From Victivallales bacterium (GTDB taxonomy: Bacteria; Verrucomicrobiota; Lentisphaeria; Oligosphaerales; Oligosphaeraceae): a stretch of DNA of 38,527 bases. The notes beneath the pieces were generated by a model. The model was not told the origin of the DNA, did no database searches, and saw nothing but the letters and a program-made list of their open reading frames with translations. Where the stretch lies: NCBI GenBank assembly GCA_017548425.1, contig JAFZAB010000110.1:1-38527 (forward strand). The letters are read 5' to 3'. Position numbers and translations under genes: made by a program. Numbering within the stretch: position 1 is the stretch's first letter; the number at the start of each line of letters is the position of its first letter. Shown piece after piece: positions 24,915-32,632 of this stretch.

Positions 24915-25931
24915 ATGTTGAATCGGAAGTTGTCGATTGGTTACCACGCTGGGGACTACGACGGTCTGGACTGTTCATGGTCCAGAGGTGTATCTTCTTA
25001 TCGTGGATTTGTTTCTGAAGTGTTTTTTCCATTGCCGGAGATGGTTTCCGGCGTGAGGCAGTCTGATTTCGCGGATAGCGGCAATGCGTCGCGCTTCTAT
25101 CGTGATTTGTCCAGACTGCGTGCGATGGACGTGGACGGCGTGTTGCTGCTGGACGCGTCCTGTTACGGGGGGGACGTCGTATCGGAGCCGTTTTTCAGGC
25201 AGATCGGGCGCGGCGTCCAGATGGTGACGGAGGCTATCCATCTGAAGGCGGTCGTGACGATGACGCCGCCCTTGGCGGAATTTTTGAAGAAGTCTCTTCC
25301 CAAACTGGAGATACGGGCGTCCGTGAACGAACGGATTGGGCTCGTTCATCAGATGGAATATGCAGGCCGTTGCTATGACGGATTTTATATGAGAAGCGAC
25401 TTGTCCCGTGACATCCGTCTTGTGGAGAAGGCCCGCAAATGGTGCGACGCGCATGAGAAGTCGCTCCATCTGGTCGCCAACAGCGGTTGCCTGTATGAAT
25501 GCCCGTTCCTTTTGGAGCATTTGAACACGATGGGCCATCAGTCGGAGATTGCCGCCGGCGGTTCCGCCTGGAGCGGTCGCGCCATGCAGTGCCGTGAGGC
25601 GTTGGCGGAGGCGGCGAATCGTGTGCAGATTTTGCAGGGCGGATGGATCCGTCCGGAGGATTTGGGGCGGATGGAAGGCTTTTTCGATACCATCGCCTTG
25701 CTGTCCAACGACATAGCGCAGGCGTTGAAAGTCCTGCAAGCCTATACGGAAGGCCGTTGGGACGGCGATTTGCTGGAACTTCTGGAGCCATGCCATGCGG
25801 GGCTGGCCGGAATGCCGCCGTTGCGGAACAATGCGTTCCCGACGGATTGGTTTGAAAAGACGTCCACCTGCGGCCATGCGTGCAACGGCTGCGGATACTG
25901 TGCTGATATCTTGCGTCAACTGGACGCGTAG
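24915..25931 (+). CDS. U32-like (UbiU/UbiV/YhbU-related) Cys-cluster protein, paralogue 1
   Basis: 338 residues from ATG 24915 (a TTG precedes it). The fold looks like an alpha/beta barrel: SEVFFPLPEM, DVDGVLLLDASCYGG, AVVTMTPPLAEFLKK, RASVNERIG and DGFYMRSD. Then comes HLVANSGCLYECPF (Cys193, Cys197), which resembles the N-S-G-C-x3-C-P segment of U32-family and UbiU/UbiV proteins. The C-terminus carries CGHACNGCGYC (Cys319, 323, 326, 329). Six conserved Cys, shared with the next gene, suggest an iron-sulfur cluster. Members of this superfamily include peptidases and oxygen-independent hydroxylases of tRNA and ubiquinone. No signal peptide, so cytoplasmic. The family assignment is by motif only. 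Confidence 0.6.
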   Translation: MLNRKLSIGYHAGDYDGLDCSWSRGVSSYRGFVSEVFFPLPEMVSGVRQSDFADSGNASRFYRDLSRLRAMDVDGVLLLDASCYGGDVVSEPFFRQIGRGVQMVTEAIHLKAVVTMTPPLAEFLKKSLPKLEIRASVNERIGLVHQMEYAGRCYDGFYMRSDLSRDIRLVEKARKWCDAHEKSLHLVANSGCLYECPFLLEHLNTMGHQSEIAAGGSAWSGRAMQCREALAEAANRVQILQGGWIRPEDLGRMEGFFDTIALLSNDIAQALKVLQAYTEGRWDGDLLELLEPCHAGLAGMPPLRNNAFPTDWFEKTSTCGHACNGCGYCADILRQLDA

Positions 25932-25957
25932 GCGTTTGTGAGAGAAAGGGTTTGACT

Positions 25958-27049
25958 ATGGCTTCATTTTGGAACCAATTGAAAAATAAGATATTCGGCA
26001 AACGGCTTCAGTTCGCGGTCGGCTATCAGCTGCCAGGCGAAATGAACCGCTATGACATGGTTGATTTGATCGGACAGTATCGGAAACACATTTCGGAAGT
26101 CTTTTTCGCGATGCCCGGCGACGCAAGCGGGCGGGTGCCCGTCGGTTCTCGGAAGGGCATGTCCGTTGAGGAAGCCGATGAACGTCTGTTCGCGGACTTA
26201 GACAGATTGGCGGCGATGAATCTGCCGGGCGTCTTGCTGTTCAATTCGTCCTGCTACGGCGGTGAATACGGATCGGAAAGCCTCGTGAAGCATGTCGCCA
26301 AAAGCATCGAAGAGGCGGAAAAACACATCCGCCTGCGGGCGGTGACGGTGATTTCGCTGCCGTTGGCGGAGGCGGTCAAAAAGTCGTTCCCTGAACTGAA
26401 GGTCCGTTCGTCCATCAATATGCACATCGGGACGATCCAGCAGATGTCATTGCTTTCCAAGTATTTCGACGGCTTTTATCTGAACCGCGACTACAACCGC
26501 GATCTGGAGCATATCCGCCGCGTCCGCCAGTGGTGCGACGAAAACGGCAAGTCGCTGCATCTTTTGGCGAACAGCGGCTGCATCTATCAATGCCCGCATC
26601 ACCACTATCATGAAAATATCGTGGCGCACATCGACGAAATCGTCTCGAAGGAATCCGCCTACAAGGGGACGTTGGCGCCTTGCTTTCGGATGTTGAAGGA
26701 TAAGTCGATCCAATTCTGGGTGTTGCGAAACACATGGATCCGCCCGGAGGACATTCGGAATTATGTGGATTTGTTCGACACAATCAAATTGGCGACGCGT
26801 GAAAGCACCGAACCGGAATACACGCTTCTGGCCTACACCACGGAAAAATGGAACAGCAATCTGCTGGACATTCTGGAGCCTGGCCACGGCAACGTTGAAG
26901 GCATGCCGCTCGTCATCAATTCGCGTTTCCCGGAGGACTGGTTCGAGCATACGACGCATTGCGGACATCATTGCGATTCATGCAATTACTGCAAGACCGT
27001 CTTTGAAAAGGTCTCCAAAATCCCGCAGGCGTTTTCCATGCTTTCATGA
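25958..27049 (+). CDS. U32-like Cys-cluster protein, paralogue 2
   Basis: 363 residues from ATG 25958 (AAAGGG at 25945-25950); a TTG at 25952 is less well placed. It is collinear with the preceding gene: ISEVFFAMPGD, LPGVLLFNSSCYGGE, AVTVISLPLAEAVKKSFPEL, VRSSINMHIG, DGFYLNRDYNRDLEHI, HLLANSGCIYQCPHHHYHEN, TWIRPEDIRNYVDLFDTIKL and the C-terminal CGHHCDSCNYC. All six Cys of the cluster-like motifs are kept; the N-terminus is longer and basic. A tandem pair suggests a heterodimer, as UbiU-UbiV form. The 26-bp gap and the shared upstream regulator suggest one operon. A dispersed repeat begins shortly after the stop. Confidence 0.6.
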   Translation: MASFWNQLKNKIFGKRLQFAVGYQLPGEMNRYDMVDLIGQYRKHISEVFFAMPGDASGRVPVGSRKGMSVEEADERLFADLDRLAAMNLPGVLLFNSSCYGGEYGSESLVKHVAKSIEEAEKHIRLRAVTVISLPLAEAVKKSFPELKVRSSINMHIGTIQQMSLLSKYFDGFYLNRDYNRDLEHIRRVRQWCDENGKSLHLLANSGCIYQCPHHHYHENIVAHIDEIVSKESAYKGTLAPCFRMLKDKSIQFWVLRNTWIRPEDIRNYVDLFDTIKLATRESTEPEYTLLAYTTEKWNSNLLDILEPGHGNVEGMPLVINSRFPEDWFEHTTHCGHHCDSCNYCKTVFEKVSKIPQAFSMLS

Positions 27050-27071
27050 CGGCATCTAAGCCGTTTATTAG

Positions 27072-27329
27072 GAACCACGAATGGACACGAATGCACACGA
27101 ATTTTTTTCGTAGTCCACTGAATACACGGAAGAAACGGAATGCCTCGCAGACGCCGGCCATGGTTCTGAAGAGTTTGTTGACAATATGATATTTTGATCA
27201 GGGAGGAAATCGGATAGGCCTCCGTCTGCTCGGCGGTTGTCATGCGCTGCGCGGCGGCAAAGGATGTCGTGCGGAAGCTTGAAGTCCATGGCCTGCCTGT
27301 TCAGGTGGTCTGAAAACGCTTCGCACGAC
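27072..27329. repeat. Dispersed intergenic repeat, copy 2, with a long imperfect hairpin
   Basis: This starts the 658-bp gap before the M28 gene. Module L (27072-27153) has ACCACGAA and CACACGAA units, TAGTCCACTGAATACACGG and ends TGCCTCGCAGACG. Module R (27218-27280) has CTCCGTCTGCTCGGCGGTT and ends GTGCGGAAGC. GTCGTGCGGAAGC (27266-27278) is mirrored by GCTTCGCACGAC (27318-27329) with one mismatch or bulge, which makes a long stem-loop. No gene is supported in this part. Confidence 0.82.
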
Positions 27330-27383
27330 AGAAAAGCGCAATGCAAAATCTTTGTCAAAAAACAAGAAATTGAACAATAGTAG

Positions 27384-27574
27384 TACGAATGCACACGAAT
27401 TTTTTCGTAGTCCACTGAATACACGGAAGAAACGGAATGCCTCGCAGACGGGCCGAGGATACTTCTAGGAATTCTATGATGAAACAAAACATTGATTGCT
27501 AATGAAACCAACGGCTCCGTCTGCTCGGCGGTTCGTCACGCTTCGCGCAAGCGCAAACAACGTCATGCGGAAGC
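27384..27574. repeat. Dispersed intergenic repeat, copy 3
   Basis: Module L (27384-27450) is nearly identical to copy 2 over 65 bases, from ACGAATGCACACGAA to TGCCTCGCAGACG. Module R (27510-27574) matches copy 2 in length and at both ends (GGCTCCGTCTGCTCGGCGG and ATGCGGAAGC). The DNA between modules is unrelated. The remaining bases to 27690 contain no clear promoter or gene. Confidence 0.82.
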
Positions 27575-27707
27575 TCGAGATCTGTAATCCGTCAGTTTTG
27601 GCTGGCCTTCGTCTGCTTTTTCCCTTGCATAACGTGCATCCTTGCCAAATCACGTTACATTATGGAAGAGATTTGTGGATTCACGTATTATATAAGGAAT
27701 GGAAATC

Positions 27708-29000
27708 ATGAAAAAAGCGTCCTCTGAAGAACTGAAGAGAATCGTCTGCACGTTGTGCGACGACATCGGCATCCGTCTGGCCGGATCACCGCAGGAGCGG
27801 CAGGCGGCGGATTTTCTGGCGGCCGAAATGAAAAAATACACGCCGCATGTGAGCATCGAGGAGTTTCCCGTGTTCGAACGCTGCGTCGAATCGGAAAAAC
27901 TGGAAGTGTTCATCGATGGCGCATGGAAGGAATTCCCCTGTTCGCTGTTCAGCAATGCCGTAGGAACGAACGGCAAGACGGTCGAAGGCGATATCGTCTT
28001 CTTTGATACGGCGACTGGCTACAAGCGCCCCGATCTCTCTTATCTGAAAGGTAAAGCGGTCATCCATCTTGGCTGCCATATCGAAAGCGAAGACGCCTAC
28101 CGCCGCCTGATGGAAGCGCAGCCCGCCTTCCTGCTGTTCGTCGATACACGCTATCCGGCGGACATCCAGTTGGCGGACGGCTTGTTTCCTGCGTATGTGA
28201 AAAAATTCGGTTCCGTCCCAAGCCTGAACGTCGCCTACCAGCATGCCTGGAAATGGAAGACGAACGGCGCGGCGAAGGCGCGCATCAATGTCGTCAGCGA
28301 GATGCGGCCCGCCATGACGACGGTCGTCGTGGCGGATCTGCCCGGAACGGATCCGCAGGGCGGCGTCATCTATGCGGGCGGCCATCACGACACGCAGGCG
28401 GGAACGGTCGGAGCGGACGACAACGCAATCGGTTCCGCGTCCGTCGTCGAATTGGCGCGGCTGCTTTCGGAGAAGCCGCACAAGCGGACGTTCCGTCTCA
28501 TGAGTTTCGGCGCGGAAGAGCAATTGTCGCTCGGCAGTGCAAGCTACATCCGCCATCATCGCGCGGAGATCGAGAAGGAAGGCCTCTTCATGTGCAATTT
28601 CGACTCCTGCGGCTCCGCGATGGGATGGGCGTCGTTCATCGTGAACGGCCAGACCGCCCTGTGCGATTTGATCCGGAAGACGCTGAATGGTGATGATATC
28701 TACTATAACGAATATCATGGATGCGATCCCTATACGGATCAGTTCCCGTTCGCGGCCTGCGGCGTTCCCGGAATGCTGTTCTTCCGAAAAAACTGCAGCG
28801 CGGGGCTGTTCTTCCATCATCGCATCGACAATACGCCGGACAAGATTGATTACAATGTGGCGGCCGATTATGTGACCGCCGCCGCGAAAGTCATGGAGAC
28901 GCTGGCGGATGCGGCCGACATTTCGGCCTTCCGCGGCATCCCCGCCGATTTGAAAGTCGAAATCGACGACCTCTTTAATAAGGTATATGGCGGTTTCTGA
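27708..29000 (+). CDS. M28-family metallopeptidase (aminopeptidase-like)
   Basis: 430 residues. N-terminal lid region (IGIRLAGSPQERQAADFLAAEM). Zinc-site motifs are in family order: AGGHHDTQAGTVGADDNAIGSA (His and bridging Asp), FGAEEQLSLGS (Glu-Glu), NFDSCGS (Asp) and FHHRIDNTPDKID (His). An inserted PA-like or lid domain spans about 100-210. There is no signal peptide, so probably cytoplasmic. AAGGA at 27694-27698 suits ATG 27708 (9 bases) better than ATG 27699, which directly follows it. It probably releases N-terminal residues from peptides. It stands alone between a repeat-filled gap and a terminator. Confidence 0.88.
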   Translation: MKKASSEELKRIVCTLCDDIGIRLAGSPQERQAADFLAAEMKKYTPHVSIEEFPVFERCVESEKLEVFIDGAWKEFPCSLFSNAVGTNGKTVEGDIVFFDTATGYKRPDLSYLKGKAVIHLGCHIESEDAYRRLMEAQPAFLLFVDTRYPADIQLADGLFPAYVKKFGSVPSLNVAYQHAWKWKTNGAAKARINVVSEMRPAMTTVVVADLPGTDPQGGVIYAGGHHDTQAGTVGADDNAIGSASVVELARLLSEKPHKRTFRLMSFGAEEQLSLGSASYIRHHRAEIEKEGLFMCNFDSCGSAMGWASFIVNGQTALCDLIRKTLNGDDIYYNEYHGCDPYTDQFPFAACGVPGMLFFRKNCSAGLFFHHRIDNTPDKIDYNVAADYVTAAAKVMETLADAADISAFRGIPADLKVEIDDLFNKVYGGF

Positions 29001-29007
29001 CGGCTGG

Positions 29008-29034
29008 AGAAAAAGCTCAAAAAAAGCTTTTTTT
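29008..29034 (+). terminator. Intrinsic terminator after the M28 gene
   Basis: AAAAAGCT and AGCTTTTT form an AT-rich stem ending in a run of seven T residues. Confidence 0.7.
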
Positions 29035-29056
29035 CACAAATCCAAGCCCGTTAGGC

Positions 29057-29105
29057 TTGACAAGATGAAATCAGTGATTATTTTAATTGAAAATTAATGA
29101 TTTTT
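29057..29105 (+). promoter_or_regulatory. Promoter of pseudopilin gene 1, with conserved leader block
   Basis: TTGACA (29057-29062), a 16-bp spacer and TATTTT (29079-29084). Five bases later comes AAAATTAATGATTTTT (29090-29105). The same block at the same distance follows the promoter of pseudopilin 2. Confidence 0.7.
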
Positions 29106-29154
29106 GTGATTCTACCTTGAAAGCAAAAACGTAACCTAAAGGAGTAAAAAACAA

Positions 29155-29904
29155 ATGAAACGTGTGTTGACTTTCACGCTGATTGAGCTGTTGGTCGTGA
29201 TCGCGATCATCGCGATCTTGGCCGCCATGCTGCTGCCCGCGTTGGCGAAGGCCCGCGCCAAGGCCCGCGCCATTTCCTGCACGTCCAACGTGAAGCAGAT
29301 GGCCACCGCCCTGTTGATGTACAAGGGCGACAACGAAGACCACCTCCCCTTCTTCCAGTGGGGCACCCATCGTATTCCGGATGGCTCCAACGCCGCCGCC
29401 AACGCCGCAAAGCCCTGGCATCAGGCCGCCTATGACTACATTGGCGACATCAAGCCGTTCCAGTGCCCCGGCAACCAGAAGAAGACTGGCGCCGTCTATG
29501 GCTATTACATCGACAACTGGAACACCAACAAAGGTTCCGGCAGCAACGTCTATCCGAACTACGGCTACAGCGAATACGGCATGTACAGCAGCTGGAAGAT
29601 GACCCAGCTGAAGTGGCCGAGCGAGAGCCTCGAACTGGCTGACTGTTCCAACGGCCTTCTCGGCAACACTAATACGAACTGGGAATCCGGCGCTGGCCTG
29701 ACCCCGCAAGGCTATTTCTACCGCATCTGCACCAGCTTGTCCGGCGGCAGCTCCTCCGAAGGCGCGTATGAGAATTCCGTCCCGCACAACGGCGGCGTCA
29801 ACCTCGAATTCTATGACGGCCACGTCGAATTCCGCAACTGGAAGTCCGTCCGCCGCTATGGCATGGGCGGCAATCTCCGCTATCATGACAACGACGTTAA
29901 GTAA
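29155..29904 (+). CDS. Pseudopilin-like protein with H-X9-DG motif, copy 1
   Basis: 249 residues. The N-terminal prepilin-type segment [22 protein letters not shown] carries Glu at +5. The residue before the expected cut is Thr, not the usual Gly. A long helix follows ([18 protein letters not shown]), then a globular beta domain. The C-terminus has [16 protein letters not shown], the H-X9-DG motif of the large PVC pseudopilin-like family. AAAGGAG at 29139-29145 supports the start. Own promoter and terminator. Such proteins are thought to be membrane-anchored, processed by a prepilin peptidase and part of an expanded surface or secretion system; individual roles are unknown. Closely related to the next gene. 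Confidence 0.88.
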   Translation: MKRVLTFTLIELLVVIAIIAILAAMLLPALAKARAKARAISCTSNVKQMATALLMYKGDNEDHLPFFQWGTHRIPDGSNAAANAAKPWHQAAYDYIGDIKPFQCPGNQKKTGAVYGYYIDNWNTNKGSGSNVYPNYGYSEYGMYSSWKMTQLKWPSESLELADCSNGLLGNTNTNWESGAGLTPQGYFYRICTSLSGGSSSEGAYENSVPHNGGVNLEFYDGHVEFRNWKSVRRYGMGGNLRYHDNDVK

Positions 29905-29930
29905 TCGCAAGATTATCTGAATCAAATCCT

Positions 29931-29967
29931 AAAGATGCGCCTTGGAAACGGGGCGCGTCTTTTTTTA
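29931..29967 (+). terminator. Intrinsic terminator of pseudopilin gene 1
   Basis: AAGATGCGCC pairs with GGCGCGTCTT (one G-T pair), followed by a T run. Confidence 0.88.
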
Positions 29968-30022
29968 TGTCGTGAGATGATGCTTCCATGAATTTTTTTT
30001 TCAAAAAAATCATGATTTGCTA

Positions 30023-30073
30023 TTGATTTTTGTCGATGTGATTGTATCTTTACCTAAAATTAATGATTTTTTT
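30023..30073 (+). promoter_or_regulatory. Promoter of pseudopilin gene 2, with conserved leader block
   Basis: TTGATT (30023-30028), a 16-bp spacer and TATCTT (30045-30050). Five bases later AAAATTAATGATTTTT begins at 30056, as in the copy at 29090. The matching layout shows that promoter and gene were duplicated together. Confidence 0.65.
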
Positions 30074-30118
30074 GAATGCGTTCCCGTAGTCGAAAATCAA
30101 AAGAAAGGAGTAAGAACC

Positions 30119-30874
30119 ATGAAACGTATGTTGTGTTTTACGCTGATTGAACTGCTGGTCGTGATCGCGATCATCGCGATTTTGGCCGCCATGCTGCTGC
30201 CCGCGCTGGCGAAGGCCCGTGCGAAAGCCCGCGCCATCTCCTGCACATCCAACTGCAAACAGATCGCCACCGCCCTGTTGATGTACAAGGGCGACAATGA
30301 CGACCACATCCCGTACTTCCACTGGGGCCTCCATCGTATCTCCGGCGGTACCAATGAAGCCAAAAATGAAGCGAAGCCCTGGCAGCAGGCCGCCTATGAC
30401 TACATTGGCGACATCAAGCCGTTCCAGTGCCCCGGCAACCAGAAGAAGACCGGCTCCGTCTATGGCTGGTACATCGACAACTGGAACGCCAACAAGGGTT
30501 CCGGCAGCAATGTCTATCCGAACTACGGCTACAGCGAACCCGGCCAGAACGAGAGCTGGGTCCTGAGCATCATCAAACGCCCGAGCGAAAGCCTTGAATT
30601 CGCCGACTGCCGTTGGGGCCTCATCGGTCATACGGGTACGGACTGGGCCGCCGGCGCTGGCCTTACGCCGCAGGGCTATTTCTACCGCGTTCTCGCTTCT
30701 TTGGAAGGCACGTCCCCCGCAGAAGGTCTGTATGAGAATTCGACGCCCCACAACGGCGGTGTCAACCTCGGCTTCTATGACGGCCACGTCGAATACCGCA
30801 ACTGGAAGTCCGTCCGCAAGGTCGGTTACGGTGGCAATCTCCGTTACCAGAAGGACGAAGTCAGCGCCAACTAA
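30119..30874 (+). CDS. Pseudopilin-like protein with H-X9-DG motif, copy 2
   Basis: 251 residues. The frame is open from 30017, but AAAGGAG at 30104-30110 fixes the start at ATG 30119. The N-terminus is [22 protein letters not shown], with Cys before the expected cleavage site. The body follows copy 1 closely ([53 protein letters not shown]) and ends with [25 protein letters not shown]. Most differences cluster in the middle (about 55-80) and around 140-200. A tandem duplicate with its own promoter; a structural role at the envelope is inferred from the family. The stop codon lies in the stem of a hairpin. Confidence 0.88.
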   Translation: MKRMLCFTLIELLVVIAIIAILAAMLLPALAKARAKARAISCTSNCKQIATALLMYKGDNDDHIPYFHWGLHRISGGTNEAKNEAKPWQQAAYDYIGDIKPFQCPGNQKKTGSVYGWYIDNWNANKGSGSNVYPNYGYSEPGQNESWVLSIIKRPSESLEFADCRWGLIGHTGTDWAAGAGLTPQGYFYRVLASLEGTSPAEGLYENSTPHNGGVNLGFYDGHVEYRNWKSVRKVGYGGNLRYQKDEVSAN

Positions 30875-30947
30875 GTTTCGCTGGAAGCGAAACTTAGGGC
30901 TTATAGCCTATGGCTTATGGCTTATGGGCTAAGGCTTAGAACTTAAC
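30871..30947. repeat. Hairpin plus GCTTATG heptad array after pseudopilin 2
   Basis: CTAAGTTTCGCT (30871-30882) pairs perfectly with AGCGAAACTTAG (30886-30897) around a GGA loop; the TAA stop (30872-30874) is in the left arm. One G follows, then heptads GCTTATA, GCCTATG, GCTTATG, GCTTATG, GGCTAAG, GCTTAGA and ACTTAAC in register. Same design as after batC and after the kinase gene on the other strand. Confidence 0.92.
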
Positions 30948-30948
30948 G

Positions 30949-30991
30949 AAAAACCATCCGTTTCGCGATGAGCGAGGCGGATGGTTTTTTT
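30949..30991. terminator. Bidirectional terminator between convergent genes
   Basis: AACCATCCG pairs with CGGATGGTT; seven T residues follow on the + strand and five on the - strand. It sits between pseudopilin 2 and the convergent kinase gene. Confidence 0.88.
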
Positions 30992-31030
30992 CTAGGCTTC
31001 TAGATTTCTAGGCTTTTAGATTACTAGATC
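30991..31030. repeat. CTAG octamer array (5 units)
   Basis: TCTAGGCT, TCTAGATT, TCTAGGCT, TTTAGATT and ACTAGATC in 8-bp register, directly after the terminator T-tract. Confidence 0.85.
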
Positions 31031-31031
31031 C

Positions 31032-31152
31032 CCATAAGCCATCGGCCATTGTCCATAAGCTATAAGCCTTAAGCCATAGGCCATAAGCCATAAGCCATAA
31101 GCCTTTATCCGGCGGTAAAACATTTAGAATAAATGCTTTACCGCCGGATAAA
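31032..31152. repeat. GCTTATG heptads (minus orientation) and long hairpin at the kinase 3' end
   Basis: Ten heptads fill 31033-31102; on the - strand they read GCTTATG or close variants. A hairpin follows: TTTATCCGGCGGTAAA (31104-31119) pairs perfectly with TTTACCGCCGGATAAA (31137-31152). CATTTA/AAATG pairing extends it inward. The kinase stop (31124-31126) is inside the hairpin. Read on the - strand the order is stop, hairpin, one G, GCTTATG array, identical in layout to the loci at 5294 and 30871. Confidence 0.92.
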
Positions 31153-32602
31153 GTTGATTGTAGCGGTCATAGGCGGAATCCAATGCATCCTTCCATTCCG
31201 CTACAGGTTCGACCAGATGCGAATTCCGCAACGGCGCCGTCAGTTCAAAGGCTTGTTGCGGCGTCTTGAGGACGCCGCTGCCGAGACCGGCCGTCAGGCA
31301 GGCTCCAAGACTGCCGACATCGTTGAAATCCAACACGATAAGCGGTCGGTCTAGCATGGTCGCCTTGATTTGGTTCCATAGATGGTTCGTGCTGCCGCCG
31401 CCCGCCGTGACGATTTCGGCGGGGCGGAAGCTGAATTCCTTTTCAAGCAGTTCGAGCATCTGCCGCCATGCGCAGGCCACGCCTTCGAGAACGGCGCGGG
31501 CGGCTTCTGCACGGCCTGTTGTCAATGAAAGGCCGAGGAAGACGCCGCGGACGTTGGCGTCCCATACAGGCGTCCGTTCGCCGAGCAGATAGGGGAGGAA
31601 GACCAGCCCGCCGCAACCTGCGGCGGCGTTTTTCGCGTCCGCCATGGCGGCATCGACGGAACATTGCAAGAGGCTGTCGCACAACCACTTGACGGAGGCG
31701 CCAGCCGCGCTCATGGAACCAGTGGCGGACCACACGTCCGGCAGAATGTGTCGCACGTTGCAGAAGATCGGATTGCCCGACGGACGGTCTGCGCAGACGA
31801 TGATGTTGTCGGTGCTGCCGCAGGCGGCGAAGACCTGTCCGGGAAAGGCGACGCCAGCTCCGAAGGCTGACAAAACGGAATCGCCGTTTGTCCAGACGAT
31901 TGGCAGATCTGACGGAAGTCCCGTCTCCTTTGCGACTTCCGCGCGAAGATGCCCAGCCGTTCCAAGACCTTCCTGCACGACGGGAAGCTGTTCGGACGTG
32001 ATGCCGACGGCTTGCAGCAGTTCGTTCGACCATTCATGTTCGCGCCCCATGGGGCACATGGCGGAAAGGGAGGCATGGGCGGGATCCATGCCGATGGCAC
32101 CCGTCAGGCGATGGATGATGAACGTGCCCAACGTGGCGTAAGTCTTTGTCTTCGATGTGATTTCCGGCATGTTCTGCTTCAGCCAGAGGATGCCTGGAAG
32201 GATGCTCGTTCCAGGCGTCAGTGTATTGCCTGTAATGCGTTCCACCGTGTGAAGACCGAGACGGCGGTTGAGTTCATCGACCTGCGGTTGCGACCGTCGG
32301 TCGTTGTAGAGGATTGCGTTGCAAAGCGGCGCGTTATCGGCCGACAGCGGCAGAAGTGTCGGAAAGACGATGCTGATGGCGGCGGCTTTCAGCGCCGCGA
32401 CTTCCTTCGGATATTGCGCGGAGATTTGCCGAAGGACGGAAGTCACGGAATGCCAAAGATCTTCGGCATCGATTTCCGCGCGGACGGAATCCGGATAGAG
32501 GTAGTTCAACGGATGGCGCGCCGTGGCGACGATGCGTCCCGTGGCGGAATCCAGAATGGTGGTCTTGCAGGCGGATGTGCCGATGTCTATTCCAAGTAGC
32601 AT
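31124..32602 (-). CDS. FGGY-family carbohydrate kinase, xylulokinase-like
   Basis: 492 residues, normal for the family. The N-terminal FGGY half starts GIDIGTSACKTTILD (phosphate-binding loop), with the catalytic-Asp region at VWTNGDSVLSAFGAG. The C-terminal half has ACGSTDNIIV, SAAGASVKWL and the adenosine motif TAGGGSTNHLWNQIKA. Spacing and motifs resemble XylB more than glycerol or gluconate kinases, but substrate cannot be fixed from sequence. Expected reaction: ATP-dependent phosphorylation of a ketose in the cytoplasm. GAGG lies a few bases before the start. It follows rnz by 39 bases on the same strand, with an octamer array in the gap. The last residues are encoded by the terminal hairpin. 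Confidence 0.85.
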   Translation of the reverse strand: MLLGIDIGTSACKTTILDSATGRIVATARHPLNYLYPDSVRAEIDAEDLWHSVTSVLRQISAQYPKEVAALKAAAISIVFPTLLPLSADNAPLCNAILYNDRRSQPQVDELNRRLGLHTVERITGNTLTPGTSILPGILWLKQNMPEITSKTKTYATLGTFIIHRLTGAIGMDPAHASLSAMCPMGREHEWSNELLQAVGITSEQLPVVQEGLGTAGHLRAEVAKETGLPSDLPIVWTNGDSVLSAFGAGVAFPGQVFAACGSTDNIIVCADRPSGNPIFCNVRHILPDVWSATGSMSAAGASVKWLCDSLLQCSVDAAMADAKNAAAGCGGLVFLPYLLGERTPVWDANVRGVFLGLSLTTGRAEAARAVLEGVACAWRQMLELLEKEFSFRPAEIVTAGGGSTNHLWNQIKATMLDRPLIVLDFNDVGSLGACLTAGLGSGVLKTPQQAFELTAPLRNSHLVEPVAEWKDALDSAYDRYNQLYPAVKHLF

Positions 32603-32632
32603 GAAGGCCTCTTTATATTTGGTATTGTTTTT

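Noticed and set aside
27155..27217. Possible gene remnant between modules L and R of copy 2
   Set aside because: No frame of useful length and no similarity to neighbouring genes that I can see.
27068..27511. 147-residue open frame on the - strand with an internal repeated peptide
   Set aside because: The repeated peptide (RHSVSSVYSVDYEK) comes from two copies of the dispersed intergenic repeat; such repeats are a known source of false proteins.
27496..27711. 71-residue open frame on the + strand before the M28 gene
   Set aside because: Made of repeat module R and AT-rich leader DNA, with no motif and weak start.
31032..31102. Regular repeats that might be taken for a CRISPR array
   Set aside because: Units are 7 bp without spacers; no cas genes in the window.
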